From NCBI RefSeq assembly GCF_000519205.1, contig NZ_JAFB01000040.1, forward strand, positions 21,065 to 85,064: a stretch of 64,000 nucleotides of DNA, given 5' to 3'. The notes under the pieces were generated by a model. That model had not been told where the DNA came from. It saw nothing but the letters and a program-made list of their open reading frames with translations, and made no database searches. This document shows positions 6,678 to 15,722 of this stretch, piece after piece; the first letter of the stretch is position 1; each line of letters begins with the position of its first letter. The stretch is from Amycolatopsis taiwanensis DSM 45107 (lineage in GTDB: Bacteria > Actinomycetota > Actinomycetes > Mycobacteriales > Pseudonocardiaceae). The position numbers and the translations under genes were made by a program.

Positions 6678-8627
6678 GTGCACGAGCGGGACCAGAATCT
6701 CGGGCGTCGGCGGGCAATTCAGCTCGTACGACGGCTTATGGCGCGCGAACTGCACCGCGGCCCGACGCGCAGCATGAGCCATCCGGTCGTCGTGGTCGAA
6801 GGAGCCCGGGGATACGGCAAAACGGCACTGCTCGACGCACTGGCGCACGGTCTCGACCAACGTGTTCCCTACGCACGAGTCAACTTCGAGTCACATCGCG
6901 CGGCTTCGGTGCCCGAGGTGTTGTCCGCGATCGCGTTTCAGTTGGGGAAGACCTGTGATCGTTATGGCTCGCTGCGGTTTCCCCTGCTCACGATCGGCCG
7001 CAAGGTCATGCGCGCCAAGCTTCCGGAGAGCCGGCCGGAGGCTCGTGAAGCCGTGCGGCGATTGCTTGCCGAACAGGTCGATCTCGAGGCAATGCGCTCG
7101 ATACTCTTCGACGCGGCCGGTGCGCTCGCCCAAACGCTCTCCCCGGACGATTCGCGCGGGTTCATCCTCCGAATCCTCCTCAGGCTTGGCCTGGAAGGGC
7201 TGTCACGCGTGATCCGTCACGCGAAGTCGTTGTCTCCCGACTGGTATGGCCATCGCGATCGCGGCCTGAAGAACAACGGCCTCGACGTGCTCGTCGATCT
7301 CAACGCCTGGGTCAAGGACGGCAGTACCTTCGAGATCAACGAGCTCCTCTGGGACGCGTTTCTCACCGACCTTCGTGACAACTTCCAAAATTCCGGTCAC
7401 GCAGCCGAGATGACGCTCAATTGCGTCGTGCTGCTCGACGACGCGGACACTCCGCTCGGCCAGGAGTTCCTCAACGGCCTGGTGTACACCCGCGAGAGCC
7501 GGGTGGTACTCGGGATGGATCCCGGCGATCCGATGACCACCGTCGCGACCAGCCGGGGCGAGCTGCTCTCGGAGGTCGGCCCCCGGGGACTGGTGGAGTT
7601 CACCAATCGGAAAACCGACCGCAGCCTGAGGTATGACCCGCAGGGCGAGCCCAACTGGTGGTGCCGGTACCGGCTGGCCGACCTGAGCGAGAGCGAGGCC
7701 GGCATCATGGTGTCCTCGCTCCCGCCGAACACCGACGGTCACGTTCAGCCGATCGCCGGCCATCAGTTGACGTCGATGGTCTACAGCTTCACGGGTGGCC
7801 ACCCGGCGTCGACCGCGATGCTGGTGGAGGCGACGAGCAAACGTCCGCTGAAGTTCGGGAGCACGCTGGCGGTGCTGCTCGATCGCCCGGAATCCGGCCA
7901 CGATGCGGATCGTCCGCCGCTGGGAGAGAGTCTGCGGCGACAGTTGCTCGGCGAGTTCACTGTGGACACTTACCGCGACCTGGTCACCTGCGCAGCCGCG
8001 CGTACCAGGCAGCACGCCAGCCTGCTGGCCGCGCGCGGGGAGCTGCTCGTCGGCGGCCTCAACAGCTACCAGGAGATCGCACCGGTGCTGTGGCCGGCTT
8101 CCGGCGGGGCCGGACCGAACGTCCTGCGCCGGCTGTTGTTACGGGAACTCGCCGCGAGATCCGACGACGAAACGGCGAACTGGACGAAGGTCGTCGAGTG
8201 GTTACGGGCCCGATGCGAGGAGGATGCCGACGACGAAGGCGTCCTGCACTACGCACTCGCCAACGGCGACATCGCGACCACCTGCGAGGGCCTGCGGCAG
8301 CGGTTGACCGCTGACGACCCGGTGGGTTGGGTGCGGCTGCTGCGCTCGGTGACCTCGATGCCCCGCCGTCCGGTGCCGTCCGCGGACTCCGAGGTTCCGC
8401 CGATGGACCAGTTGGCCGCCGCGATCGACAATCCGTCCTCGCGGCTGCACCGGCTGGTCGTCGCGCGATGGATCGTCTTCGATCCCTTCATCTCCAACCG
8501 GCGGCGCGCCCTGCACCGGCGGATCGCGGCCGACTACGACTTCGTCGCCGGGCTCGCACAGGGCGACCCGGAGCCGCTGCTGAACGAGGCCGACTACCAC
8601 CGCAGGCAAGCCGAGCTCTGGAGCTGA
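6678..8627 (+). CDS. P-loop NTPase (STAND-like), partner of a membrane receptor protein
   Basis: 649 residues. Walker A is GARGYGKT (residues 42-49) and Walker B is LNCVVLLDDAD (about 247-257). The ~400 residues after it are largely helical and lack a recognisable effector, DNA-binding or TPR signature. The architecture suggests a STAND/AAA-type signalling ATPase, but I cannot name a described family. GTG 6678 keeps the RDQNLGRRRAIQLVRRLMAREL helix normally found just before such NTPase domains; ATG 6774 is the alternative. It is 9 bases upstream of the receptor gene, whose ribosome-binding site overlaps its stop region, so the two are one operon. The upstream 190 bases are AT-rich for this genome and probably hold the promoter. 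Confidence 0.75.
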   Translation: MHERDQNLGRRRAIQLVRRLMARELHRGPTRSMSHPVVVVEGARGYGKTALLDALAHGLDQRVPYARVNFESHRAASVPEVLSAIAFQLGKTCDRYGSLRFPLLTIGRKVMRAKLPESRPEAREAVRRLLAEQVDLEAMRSILFDAAGALAQTLSPDDSRGFILRILLRLGLEGLSRVIRHAKSLSPDWYGHRDRGLKNNGLDVLVDLNAWVKDGSTFEINELLWDAFLTDLRDNFQNSGHAAEMTLNCVVLLDDADTPLGQEFLNGLVYTRESRVVLGMDPGDPMTTVATSRGELLSEVGPRGLVEFTNRKTDRSLRYDPQGEPNWWCRYRLADLSESEAGIMVSSLPPNTDGHVQPIAGHQLTSMVYSFTGGHPASTAMLVEATSKRPLKFGSTLAVLLDRPESGHDADRPPLGESLRRQLLGEFTVDTYRDLVTCAAARTRQHASLLAARGELLVGGLNSYQEIAPVLWPASGGAGPNVLRRLLLRELAARSDDETANWTKVVEWLRARCEEDADDEGVLHYALANGDIATTCEGLRQRLTADDPVGWVRLLRSVTSMPRRPVPSADSEVPPMDQLAAAIDNPSSRLHRLVVARWIVFDPFISNRRRALHRRIAADYDFVAGLAQGDPEPLLNEADYHRRQAELWS

Positions 8628-8636
8628 GGAGGGCCA

Positions 8637-10199
8637 GTGCCAGACGATCACGTGTTCCACGACGCGGATCCCTTCGTCCCGCCAAGGCCACCGGGCTTCT
8701 GGCGCCGGGTCAGGGGCTGGCTGCGCCGGCACCTTCGCGCGGTCGCACTGGTCTCGGTGATCGTGATCGTCGCCGGGTCGGCCGCTTGGTATTTTTGGCC
8801 ACGCAATGACTGCGGAGGCTCGGCGTCCCTGCAGAAGATCGACGGTGAATGCGTCGGGGTCACGGATGGCAGCTATTCGTTCGAGAATTCCCTGACCGAG
8901 GTGGAGAACAAGATCGCCGCGGAGAACGCCGCGGTGGCCGGATCCGGGCACACCGTGACGATCGCCCTGCTGGACCCGTTGACGGTCAACCCGACGTCGG
9001 CCGTGACGGCCGAGCAGATCCAGTACGAACTCGAGGGCGCGTATACGGCCCAGTACCGGATCAACCACACCGGGGCCGCCGGAGATCAGCGTCCGCTGGT
9101 CAAGCTGATGCTGGCCAACTGGGGTAGTCACGAGCTGCAGTGGCAGACCGTGGTCGAGCAGTTGGAAGGGATGGTGAACGACCCGGATCCGCTGGTGGCG
9201 GTGACCGGCCTGCGGTTGTCCACCGTGCAGACCGAGCAGGCGGCCAAGCATCTGGCCCAGCACGACATTCCGATGGTGAGCGCCATCGCCACCGCCGACC
9301 AGCTCAACTACGGGGCCATCCGGGGCTTCGTCCGCGCGTCGCCGTCCAATTCGGACTACGTCGCGGCCCTGAACGCCTACCTGAGCCACCGCCCCGACCT
9401 GGATTCGGCGATCATGGTCTACGACGCCAATTCGGACGTCAACCGCGACCCGGGGACCACCTCCGGCGCGGACCTGTTCACCCGCTCCCTGCGCGACGAC
9501 TTCATCGCGGAACTCGGGAGCCTGATCAAATTTCCCGCGCAGAACTACGTGGGAATATCCGGCCCGACCCCGGCCCCACCGGACCTGTTCACCAATATCA
9601 CCGCGAACATCTGCGCGGTCCGGCCCAAGGTCGTGCTCTTCGCCGGCCGGGTCGTCGATTTCCCCAGTTTCCTGGAGTCACTGCGCACCCGGGTCTGCCC
9701 GGACACCCCGCTGACCGTGGTCGCGTCCGGGGCCGATTTCGGGGGACTGGAACTCCGGTCGAAGGAGGCGCAGTTGCGGGAGAAGAACCTCAGCATCGTG
9801 TTCGCCACCGAAACCGATGCCCAGGGCTGGGAGAACGGCGCCGCGGGGACCCCGCCGTTCTTCAAGGAGTTCTTCGACCAGTTCCGCCAACTCGGGTTCG
9901 ACCAGAAGCACCTCGACGAAGGCGCCGCGATCTCCACGCACGACGCGCTGCTCATCGCGGCGAAGGCCGCACGACTGTCCAGCCGCGCACGTCCTGATCA
10001 CGCCGTGCCGAGCAACAGCGACGTGCTCAACCAGATGCTCAACCTGAACAGCCTGGACGAGGTGCCCGGGGCAGCCGGTCAGCTGAGTTTCAGCTTCCGC
10101 GCGGAGAACAGCGGAAATCCCAGTAACAAGCCGATCCCGGTGATCGAGGTGCCGTCCACCGCAGCGGTCCAGACCGCCGAGGTCTACCACACGAAATAG
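8637..10199 (+). CDS. Membrane-anchored type I periplasmic-binding-fold receptor
   Basis: 520 residues. A short Pro-rich cytoplasmic tail and an Arg cluster (FWRRVRGWLRRHLR) precede one membrane helix (about 34-54), placing the rest outside the cell. The exterior starts with a Cys pair region (DCGG, GEC) and continues as a type I periplasmic-binding/ANF-receptor fold: HTVTIALLDPLT strand, LEGAYTAQYRINH helix, PLVAVTGL, DIPMVSAIATADQLN, FVRASPSNSDYVAALNAYL. The layout matches LivK-like binding proteins, but with a membrane anchor and no lipobox or permease genes nearby. GTG 8637 has GAGGAGGG 3-4 bases upstream. Its only partner is the NTPase, suggesting ligand sensing outside coupled to the ATPase inside; this is inference. 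Confidence 0.75.
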   Translation: MPDDHVFHDADPFVPPRPPGFWRRVRGWLRRHLRAVALVSVIVIVAGSAAWYFWPRNDCGGSASLQKIDGECVGVTDGSYSFENSLTEVENKIAAENAAVAGSGHTVTIALLDPLTVNPTSAVTAEQIQYELEGAYTAQYRINHTGAAGDQRPLVKLMLANWGSHELQWQTVVEQLEGMVNDPDPLVAVTGLRLSTVQTEQAAKHLAQHDIPMVSAIATADQLNYGAIRGFVRASPSNSDYVAALNAYLSHRPDLDSAIMVYDANSDVNRDPGTTSGADLFTRSLRDDFIAELGSLIKFPAQNYVGISGPTPAPPDLFTNITANICAVRPKVVLFAGRVVDFPSFLESLRTRVCPDTPLTVVASGADFGGLELRSKEAQLREKNLSIVFATETDAQGWENGAAGTPPFFKEFFDQFRQLGFDQKHLDEGAAISTHDALLIAAKAARLSSRARPDHAVPSNSDVLNQMLNLNSLDEVPGAAGQLSFSFRAENSGNPSNKPIPVIEVPSTAAVQTAEVYHTK

Positions 10200-10208
10200 T
10201 CATCGGCG

Positions 10209-10889
10209 CTACCCCGGCACGCTGCCGGAGGCAAGGATGCGCTGCACGCGTTCGGCGTTCATGGCGATGTGATGGCTGGCTTCCCGCACTGCCCGATCGT
10301 GGTCCCCGGCGCGGATCGCCGCCATGATCGGCTCGTGCTCGGCCACCACCTGATCCGGGTGCTCGAATTCTCGTTCGTAGGAGGAGAGCGCCATCAGGTA
10401 GAAGCGGAGTTCCCGGGTCAACTCCGCATGAAACCTGCTGATTCGCTCGCTTCCGAGCGTGGACACCATCGCGGTGTGCAACGCGAGATCGGCCTCGACA
10501 ATGCGCCTCTGGTCATGCGATGCCGCCACCTGGACCAGGTTGTCGAACGCGGCCTCGATGGTGGCCAGACCCTCGCTTGTCAAGGGCCGTGCGAGCGCGG
10601 CCGTCTCGAGACGTTCGCGTGCGGTGTACAACTCGTCCACCGTGGACGGAGTCGGGGAAATGACGACGGCGCCGCGGTTGACCTCGCACCGGACCAGCCC
10701 GCCGAACTCCAACATGCGCACCGCCTCGCGGACGGTATTGCGCGCTATGCCCAGTTCGGTCGCGATCGCCGCCTCACGCAGCCGTTCACCTGGTTTGAAC
10801 ACACCGGCGAGGATCCGCTCGGACAGACCGTCCGCGACCTGCTGCGCAGTGGTCGTCCGGCGCACCACCAATCCCTCGAGCGCCGACAT
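10209..10889 (-). CDS. GntR family regulator, FadR/FCD subgroup
   Basis: 226 residues. The N-terminal winged helix contains SERILAGVFKPGERLREAAI and ATELGIARNTVREAVRMLEF, with a GLVRCEVNRGAVV wing. The C-terminal all-helical FCD domain shows candidate metal ligands in EADLALHTAM, AEHEPIMAAI and SHHIAMNAERV. Such proteins bind small carboxylates or amino-acid derivatives. It is convergent with the receptor gene and divergent from the permease/aminotransferase operon, which it most likely controls; a 13-bp palindrome lies in the shared upstream region. Confidence 0.88.
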   Translation of the reverse strand: MSALEGLVVRRTTTAQQVADGLSERILAGVFKPGERLREAAIATELGIARNTVREAVRMLEFGGLVRCEVNRGAVVISPTPSTVDELYTARERLETAALARPLTSEGLATIEAAFDNLVQVAASHDQRRIVEADLALHTAMVSTLGSERISRFHAELTRELRFYLMALSSYEREFEHPDQVVAEHEPIMAAIRAGDHDRAVREASHHIAMNAERVQRILASGSVPG

Positions 10890-11105
10890 ACGCGGTCCGC
10901 CTTCACGGTCTAGTCAGTGTCGCTTCAAAGTGCGCGCGATCGGATTCGGGTAGCCAGGCCGTGGCTCCCGCGCGGTCCTTACCTCCCTAGGTCGGCGGCC
11001 TACCTCCCCAAATCCGAAGCCTCCGGCGCGCGCCCGTGGTTGCCTCGGTTGGGAAAACGGACTTTGAGCGCATCCCGCTCATGCGGGCTAGCGTCCAACT
11101 GCAGA

Positions 11106-11118
11106 ACTGTACTACAGT
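11106..11118. promoter_or_regulatory. ACTGTA-C-TACAGT palindrome, probable GntR operator
   Basis: A perfect 13-bp palindrome lies 57 bases upstream of the permease start. The core TGTACTACA resembles the TxGTAxxACxA-type sites of FadR-subgroup GntR proteins. It is the only strong dyad in the 285-base region between the divergent gntR and permease genes. Confidence 0.5.
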
Positions 11119-11174
11119 CCGCGCCAGCCCTCGTGCGACCAGCGGCAAAGATGCCGCAGGAAGGACGGAGAACG

Positions 11175-12563
11175 GTGCACAACCCGGCAGATGCTCGCGT
11201 AGAGGTGGAACAACCACAACTACGGCCAGGCTTGCGGCAGCGCCACGTTCGGATGATCGCCCTCGGTGGCATCATCGGCGCAAGCCTGTTCGTCGGCAGC
11301 GGATCGGTCATCCACACGGTCGGTCCGGCCGCGATCCTCTCCTATGCGCTCGGCGGCGTCCTGGTCATCCTGGTGATGCGGATGCTCGGTGAGATGGCCA
11401 CCGCCTCGCCGACCTTGGGCTCGTTCATGGAGTACGCCACCGAGTCGCTCGGCGGCTGGGCCGGCTACGCGATCGGCTGGCTGTATTGGTATTTCTGGGT
11501 GGGCGTCGTCGCGTTCGAGGCCGTCGCCGGGGCCAAGCTGCTGATCATGTGGATCCCCGGTGTCCCGCAGTGGATCTTCTCGCTGATCCTGATGCTCCTG
11601 CTGACCGCGTCGAACATGGTCTCGACCCGGTCGTTCGGCGAAACCGAGTTCTGGCTGGCCTCCATCAAGATCGTGACGATCGTGGTCTTCCTGGCCGCGG
11701 GCGCCCTCTTCGTGCTCGGCCTGTGGCCGCACGGGACGCTCTCGATCGGCAACGTGGTGCACTACGGGTTCGCGCCGAACGGGGTCTCCGCGATCCTGCA
11801 CGGCGTCGTGCTGGTGGTTTTCGCTTATGTGGGCACGGAGATCGTGACGATCGCGGCCGCGGAGTCGGCCGACCCGGTGAAATCGATCGTGAAGGCGACC
11901 TCGTCCACCGTGTGGCGCGTGATCATTTTCTATGTCGGGTCGGTGACCCTCCTGGTCATGATCACGCCCTGGGTCGACATCCCGACCCAGACCAGCCCGT
12001 ATGCGGCCGCCTTCACCAAGATGGGCATCCCGACGGCCACCACGATCATCAGCGTCGTCGTGCTCACCACCGTCCTGTCGGTCCTGAACTCCGGCCTGTA
12101 CACGGCATCGCGCATGCTCTTCGCGCTACAGCGGCACCGTTGGGCCCCGAAGTGGATCGCGGACCGGAACCGGCGAGGAGCACCCTGGAAGGCCATCCTC
12201 GCCTCCACGGTCGTCGGCTACGTCGCCGTGATCATGAGCTATGTGGCGCCCGACGGCATCTTCGATTTCATCATCAACTCCGCGGGTGCGGTGGGACTCT
12301 TCGTCTACGCAATCATCGCCGGCTCGCAGCTGCGCATGCGACGCCGGCTCGAACGTGAAGCTCCGGAACGCCTCAAGATCCGCATGTGGGGCTATCCCTA
12401 CCTGAGCTGGATCGTCCTCGTGGCCATCATCCTGGTCGTGGGCTCGATGCTCCTGGTCGAGGACGCACGATCGCAGCTGTACCTGAGCGTTCTCAGCGCG
12501 GTCGTCATCCTCCTCACCTACCTCATCGTCCGTCGCAGGACGCGCGCCACGGCAGCCAAATAA
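11175..12563 (+). CDS. APC-superfamily amino-acid permease (GABA/amino-acid type)
   Basis: 462 residues, about 12 membrane helices, imports an amino acid with protons. The start of helix 1 reads MIALGGIIGASLFVGSGSVI, matching the GGxIGxGLFxGSG motif of the AAT family (GabP, AnsP, LysP). LGEMATASPTLGSFMEYA is the usual second signature. GTG 11175 is preferred because GGAAGGACGGAG precedes it and the longer open frame upstream has no transporter character. It is followed 23 bases later by an omega-aminotransferase gene, so import and transamination of a beta-/omega-amino acid (GABA, beta-alanine or a diamine product) is likely. The divergent GntR gene probably regulates both. Confidence 0.85.
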   Translation: MHNPADARVEVEQPQLRPGLRQRHVRMIALGGIIGASLFVGSGSVIHTVGPAAILSYALGGVLVILVMRMLGEMATASPTLGSFMEYATESLGGWAGYAIGWLYWYFWVGVVAFEAVAGAKLLIMWIPGVPQWIFSLILMLLLTASNMVSTRSFGETEFWLASIKIVTIVVFLAAGALFVLGLWPHGTLSIGNVVHYGFAPNGVSAILHGVVLVVFAYVGTEIVTIAAAESADPVKSIVKATSSTVWRVIIFYVGSVTLLVMITPWVDIPTQTSPYAAAFTKMGIPTATTIISVVVLTTVLSVLNSGLYTASRMLFALQRHRWAPKWIADRNRRGAPWKAILASTVVGYVAVIMSYVAPDGIFDFIINSAGAVGLFVYAIIAGSQLRMRRRLEREAPERLKIRMWGYPYLSWIVLVAIILVVGSMLLVEDARSQLYLSVLSAVVILLTYLIVRRRTRATAAK

Positions 12564-12586
12564 CCCTTGGGAGATTGGAGAATTCC

Positions 12587-13861
12587 ATGTCCGTCAAGAG
12601 AACCGAGGTTCTCACCGGACCGGCCTTGTGGAGCGCGCAGGCACACTTCCCTTCGGTCCTCGGACGTCAACTCGTCATCGACCGAGGCGAAGGGAGCTAC
12701 GTCTTCACCTCCGACGGCCGGCGCCTGTTCGACGGCACGGCCGGCCTGTGGTACGCGAACATCGGCCACGGCCGCGCCGAACTCGCCGAGGCGGCCTACG
12801 AACAGATGCGGCGCTTGGAGACCTACCACATCTTCGGGCGGTTTCTGAACGACCGAGCCGTCGAACTGGGTGAACGGCTGGTCGGTCTGTCCCCGATCGC
12901 GGACGCCAAGGTCATTCTCAACAGCGGCGGAAGCGACGCGATCGACGTGGCGTGCAAACTGGCCCGACGCCATTGGCAACTCGAGGGCCGGGCAAGTAAG
13001 ACGATGATTCTCAGCCGCGAGTTCGCCTACCACGGCTTGCATGCCTACGGCACCAGCATCGCCGGACTCGAGATCAATCGCGTCGGCTACGGCACGGACT
13101 CGCTCGTCCCCGAGACCGCGCGTGTCTCCACCGACGACATCGAAAAGGTCGAGTCGACCGTCCACGAGATCGGCGCGGAGAACATCGCCGCGCTGGTGGC
13201 CGAGCCCATCCAGGGAACGGGCGGAGTCATCACGCCCGCGCCGGGTTATCTGGAAGGCCTGCAACGCATCTGCCGCGAGAACGACATTCTCTTGGTGGCC
13301 GACGAGGTGATCACCGGTTTCGGGCGCACCGGTCACATGTTCGCCACGCAGCGATACCACCTCGAGCCCGACCTGATCGTCTTCGCCAAGGGCGTCACGT
13401 CCGGCTACGCGCCGTTGGGCGGCGTACTCGTGTCCCCCCGGCTCTGGCAGCCGTTTTACCGGAACTCCCCGGACACCCCGTCATTCCGCCACGGCACGAC
13501 ATACGCCGGCCACGCGACCTCCTCCGCGGTCGCGCTCCGCAACCTCGACATTCTCGAGACCGACAAGCTGTTGCCCCGCGTCGAAGAACTGGAGCAGTTG
13601 CTCGCCCACGAGTTGGCCGGCCTGGAGAGCCGAGAAGGCGTTGACGCGACTCGGGTGGCCGGCCTGCTCGGCGGGGTCACGCTTGCCGGGCAAATCAGCG
13701 CCGAGGCCGTTACCGACGAACTCATCGAACACGGCTTCATTGCCCGCCCGCTACGCGGCAACACCGTTCAGTTCAGCCCGCCGTTCATCGCCACGGACGA
13801 CGAAATCCGGGCAATGGTGGCCGCCCTCGACAGCGTCATCGCCGACCACGAGCGCCGATAA
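12587..13861 (+). CDS. Class III omega-aminotransferase
   Basis: 424 residues, a PLP-dependent fold-type I enzyme moving the amino group of an omega-amino acid or amine to pyruvate or 2-oxoglutarate. Visible landmarks: FDGTAGLWYANIGHGRAEL near the N-terminus, the YHGLHAYGTS element, the PLP-binding Asp in ADEVITGFGRTG (about residue 240) and the Schiff-base Lys in FAKGVTSGYAPLGG (about 268). It belongs to the beta-alanine/GABA/putrescine-pyruvate branch. ATG 12587 follows GGGAGATTGGAG. It shares an operon with the permease upstream. A dispersed hairpin follows its stop and separates it from catalase. Confidence 0.88.
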   Translation: MSVKRTEVLTGPALWSAQAHFPSVLGRQLVIDRGEGSYVFTSDGRRLFDGTAGLWYANIGHGRAELAEAAYEQMRRLETYHIFGRFLNDRAVELGERLVGLSPIADAKVILNSGGSDAIDVACKLARRHWQLEGRASKTMILSREFAYHGLHAYGTSIAGLEINRVGYGTDSLVPETARVSTDDIEKVESTVHEIGAENIAALVAEPIQGTGGVITPAPGYLEGLQRICRENDILLVADEVITGFGRTGHMFATQRYHLEPDLIVFAKGVTSGYAPLGGVLVSPRLWQPFYRNSPDTPSFRHGTTYAGHATSSAVALRNLDILETDKLLPRVEELEQLLAHELAGLESREGVDATRVAGLLGGVTLAGQISAEAVTDELIEHGFIARPLRGNTVQFSPPFIATDDEIRAMVAALDSVIADHERR

Positions 13862-13895
13862 CCGATACGACGCTGTCTGTCAACGCCAAGCTTTG

Positions 13896-13942
13896 ATGAG
13901 TGACCCGTTACTGTCGGAAATCGGCAGTAACGGGTCACTCAT
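13896..13942. repeat. Dispersed hairpin element, copy 1 (ATGAGTGACCCGTTACTG family)
   Basis: ATGAGTGACCCGTTACTG (13896-13913) and its exact complement (13925-13942) form an 18-bp stem. It lies between convergent genes (aminotransferase and catalase), and a degenerate copy at 38772-38820 sits in the same kind of position. It probably serves as a two-way terminator; the shared sequence suggests a mobile or REP-like origin. Confidence 0.65.
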
Positions 13943-13943
13943 G

Positions 13944-14050
13944 CGAACTCGATGGCCACGGCAGCGCCACTCGCGGAAGAGGTCAGGAGCGGCAGGTGCG
14001 GAGATCTCCTTGTGAACGGCCTCGATGTTGTTGCCATCGGGGTCGTTCAC
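13944..14050 (-). pseudogene. C-terminal scrap of a VOC/glyoxalase-family gene
   Basis: On the minus strand the bases read VNDPDGNNIEAVHKE, the signature end of VOC (glyoxalase/bleomycin-resistance) proteins, where the Glu of the NxIE motif is a metal ligand. Nothing upstream in frame belongs to the family, and the frame runs on into the dispersed hairpin. It is the stub of a deleted gene. Confidence 0.5.
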
Positions 14051-14060
14051 TGGTGATGGC

Positions 14061-15518
14061 TCAGCGCTGTGCGGCGCGGACGCCTTGCTCGACCCGGTCG
14101 CCCAGGTCCTTGTCTACGTTGCGCCAGTATTCGAAGGCACGCAACAGAACCGGTTCGGTCACCCGGTTGAGCAGGTGCCCGACGATGTTGCTGACCAACC
14201 GGTCCCGCGCGGCGTCGTCCAGGACCTTGCGGACCAGCGTGCCGGGCTGGCCCCAGTCGTCATCGTCGCTTCGTAGTGTGTAGGCGGTGCGGACCATGTC
14301 GCCGTCGAGGTGCCACAGCGGTTCGGCGGTGCGGCTGGGATCTGCCTGCGGGCCGCCATAGGAGTTGGGCGCGTACACCGGGTCGGACACGTTGTGGACC
14401 CGCATCACGCCGTCCTTGCTGTAGCTGTTGACCTCGACCTTGGACTCGTTCACCGGGATCTGCTTGTAGTTGACCCCGAGCCGGGCGCGGTGCGCATCGG
14501 CATAGGAGAAGTCCCGGGCCAGCAGCATCTTGTCCGGTGACAGGCCGGTACCGGGCACCTGGTTGTTGGGTTCGAACGCGGCCTGCTCGATCTGGGTGTG
14601 GTGATCGGTGGGGTTGCGGTTCAGCGTCAGCCTGCCCACTTCGTGCAGCGGATAGTCACCGTGCGGCCACACCTTGGTCAGATCGAACGGGTTGAACCGG
14701 TAGGTCTTGGCCTCCTCGAACGGCATGATCTGCACCTTCAGCGTCCAGCTCGGGTACTCCCCGCGCTGGATCGCCTCGAACAGGTCACGCCGGTGGTAGT
14801 CGGTGTCCTTGCCGGCCATCTCGTCGGCTTCGGCCTGGGTGAAGAACTCGATGCCCTGGTCGGTGACGAAGTGGTACTTGACCCAGAAGATCTCCCCGGC
14901 GGCGTTGACCCAGCTGTAGGCGTGGCTGCTGTAGCCGTTCATGTGCCGCCAGGTGCGCGGGATGCCCCGGTCGCCCATCAACCAGGTCACCTGGTGCGCC
15001 GACTCCGGGGACAGCGTCCAAAAGTCCCACTGCATGTCATGGTCGCGCAAACCGTTGTCCGCCCGGCGCTTCTGCGAACGAATGAAATGCTGGAACTTCA
15101 GCGGATCGCGCACGAAGAACACGGGAGTGTTGTTCCCGACCATGTCGAAGTTGCCCTCGGAGGTGTAGAACTTCAACGCGAACCCGCGCGGATCGCGCCA
15201 GGTGTCCGGGCTGCCCCGTTCTCCGGCCACGGTGGAAAACCGGATCAGCGTGCCCGTCCTGGTGCCCGGCTGGAACACCGCCGCCTTGGTGTAGGCACTG
15301 ACGTCGTTGGTCACCTCGAAGTACCCGAACGCACCCGACCCCTTGGCATGCGGCTGCCGCTCCGGAATCCGCTCCCGGTTGAAATTGGCCATCTGCTCGA
15401 TCAGATAGTGATCATGCAACAGAATCGGGCCGTCGGGACCCACGGTGAGCGAGTGCTCCTGGCTGGCAACCGGAATGCCGGCATCGGTCGTCGTCGGCTT
15501 CGGTTTTGAGGTGGTCAT
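14061..15518 (-). CDS. katA: Monofunctional haem catalase (clade 3, small subunit)
   Basis: 485 residues; disproportionates hydrogen peroxide in the cytoplasm. The catalytic His is in IPERQPHAKGSGAFG (H57), the distal Asn in FDMVGNNTPVFFVRDPLKF, and the proximal haem Tyr in LLARDFSYADAHRARLG. Length and the absence of a C-terminal flavodoxin-like domain indicate a small-subunit, NADPH-binding clade 3 catalase. ATG 15518 has GAAGGGAGA just upstream. It stands alone, divergent from the guanidinium exporter. No OxyR- or FurA-type gene is adjacent. Confidence 0.95.
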   Translation of the reverse strand: MTTSKPKPTTTDAGIPVASQEHSLTVGPDGPILLHDHYLIEQMANFNRERIPERQPHAKGSGAFGYFEVTNDVSAYTKAAVFQPGTRTGTLIRFSTVAGERGSPDTWRDPRGFALKFYTSEGNFDMVGNNTPVFFVRDPLKFQHFIRSQKRRADNGLRDHDMQWDFWTLSPESAHQVTWLMGDRGIPRTWRHMNGYSSHAYSWVNAAGEIFWVKYHFVTDQGIEFFTQAEADEMAGKDTDYHRRDLFEAIQRGEYPSWTLKVQIMPFEEAKTYRFNPFDLTKVWPHGDYPLHEVGRLTLNRNPTDHHTQIEQAAFEPNNQVPGTGLSPDKMLLARDFSYADAHRARLGVNYKQIPVNESKVEVNSYSKDGVMRVHNVSDPVYAPNSYGGPQADPSRTAEPLWHLDGDMVRTAYTLRSDDDDWGQPGTLVRKVLDDAARDRLVSNIVGHLLNRVTEPVLLRAFEYWRNVDKDLGDRVEQGVRAAQR

Positions 15519-15650
15519 GCAGGTTTCTCCCTTCTCGTTCCTGCGGGTGTACCCAGCGGCGGTGCGGCCAACACGAGGCGCACGGGCCAGAGCTGTGATG
15601 GGCGAGTGCTGTGCGTGCTACGTTGGGTCTCGGTCGTGTTCTCCACGGTC

Positions 15651-15689
15651 CCGGACGAGCGCGTCGTACCCGGTCATGCAAGACGGCGC
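15651..15689 (+). promoter_or_regulatory. Guanidine-III riboswitch upstream of the SMR exporter
   Basis: The 39 bases read CCGGACGAG, then GCGTCGTACCCGGTCA, then AAGACGGCGC. From memory this is nearly identical to the guanidine-III (mini-ykkC class) riboswitch of Thermobifida fusca. P1 CCGG (15651-15654) pairs with CCGG (15670-15673) and P2 GCGTCGT (15661-15667) with ACGGCGC (15683-15689, one G-U), giving the class-III pseudoknot layout. A second hairpin, CGCAGCAATG/CATTACTGCG (15687-15712), overlaps the 3' arm of P2 and takes the first G of the GGAGGG ribosome-binding site. Ligand binding could therefore free the site. Guanidine-III control of a SugE/Gdx gene is well established; the switching model for this sequence is inference. 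Confidence 0.85.
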
Positions 15690-15722
15690 AGCAATGTTGA
15701 CGCATTACTGCGGAGGGTCGTC

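Noticed and set aside
6678..8627. Calling the NTPase a known defence (for example AVAST/Avs or KAP) protein
   Set aside because: Only Walker motifs are visible; no effector domain or diagnostic motif supports a named defence family.
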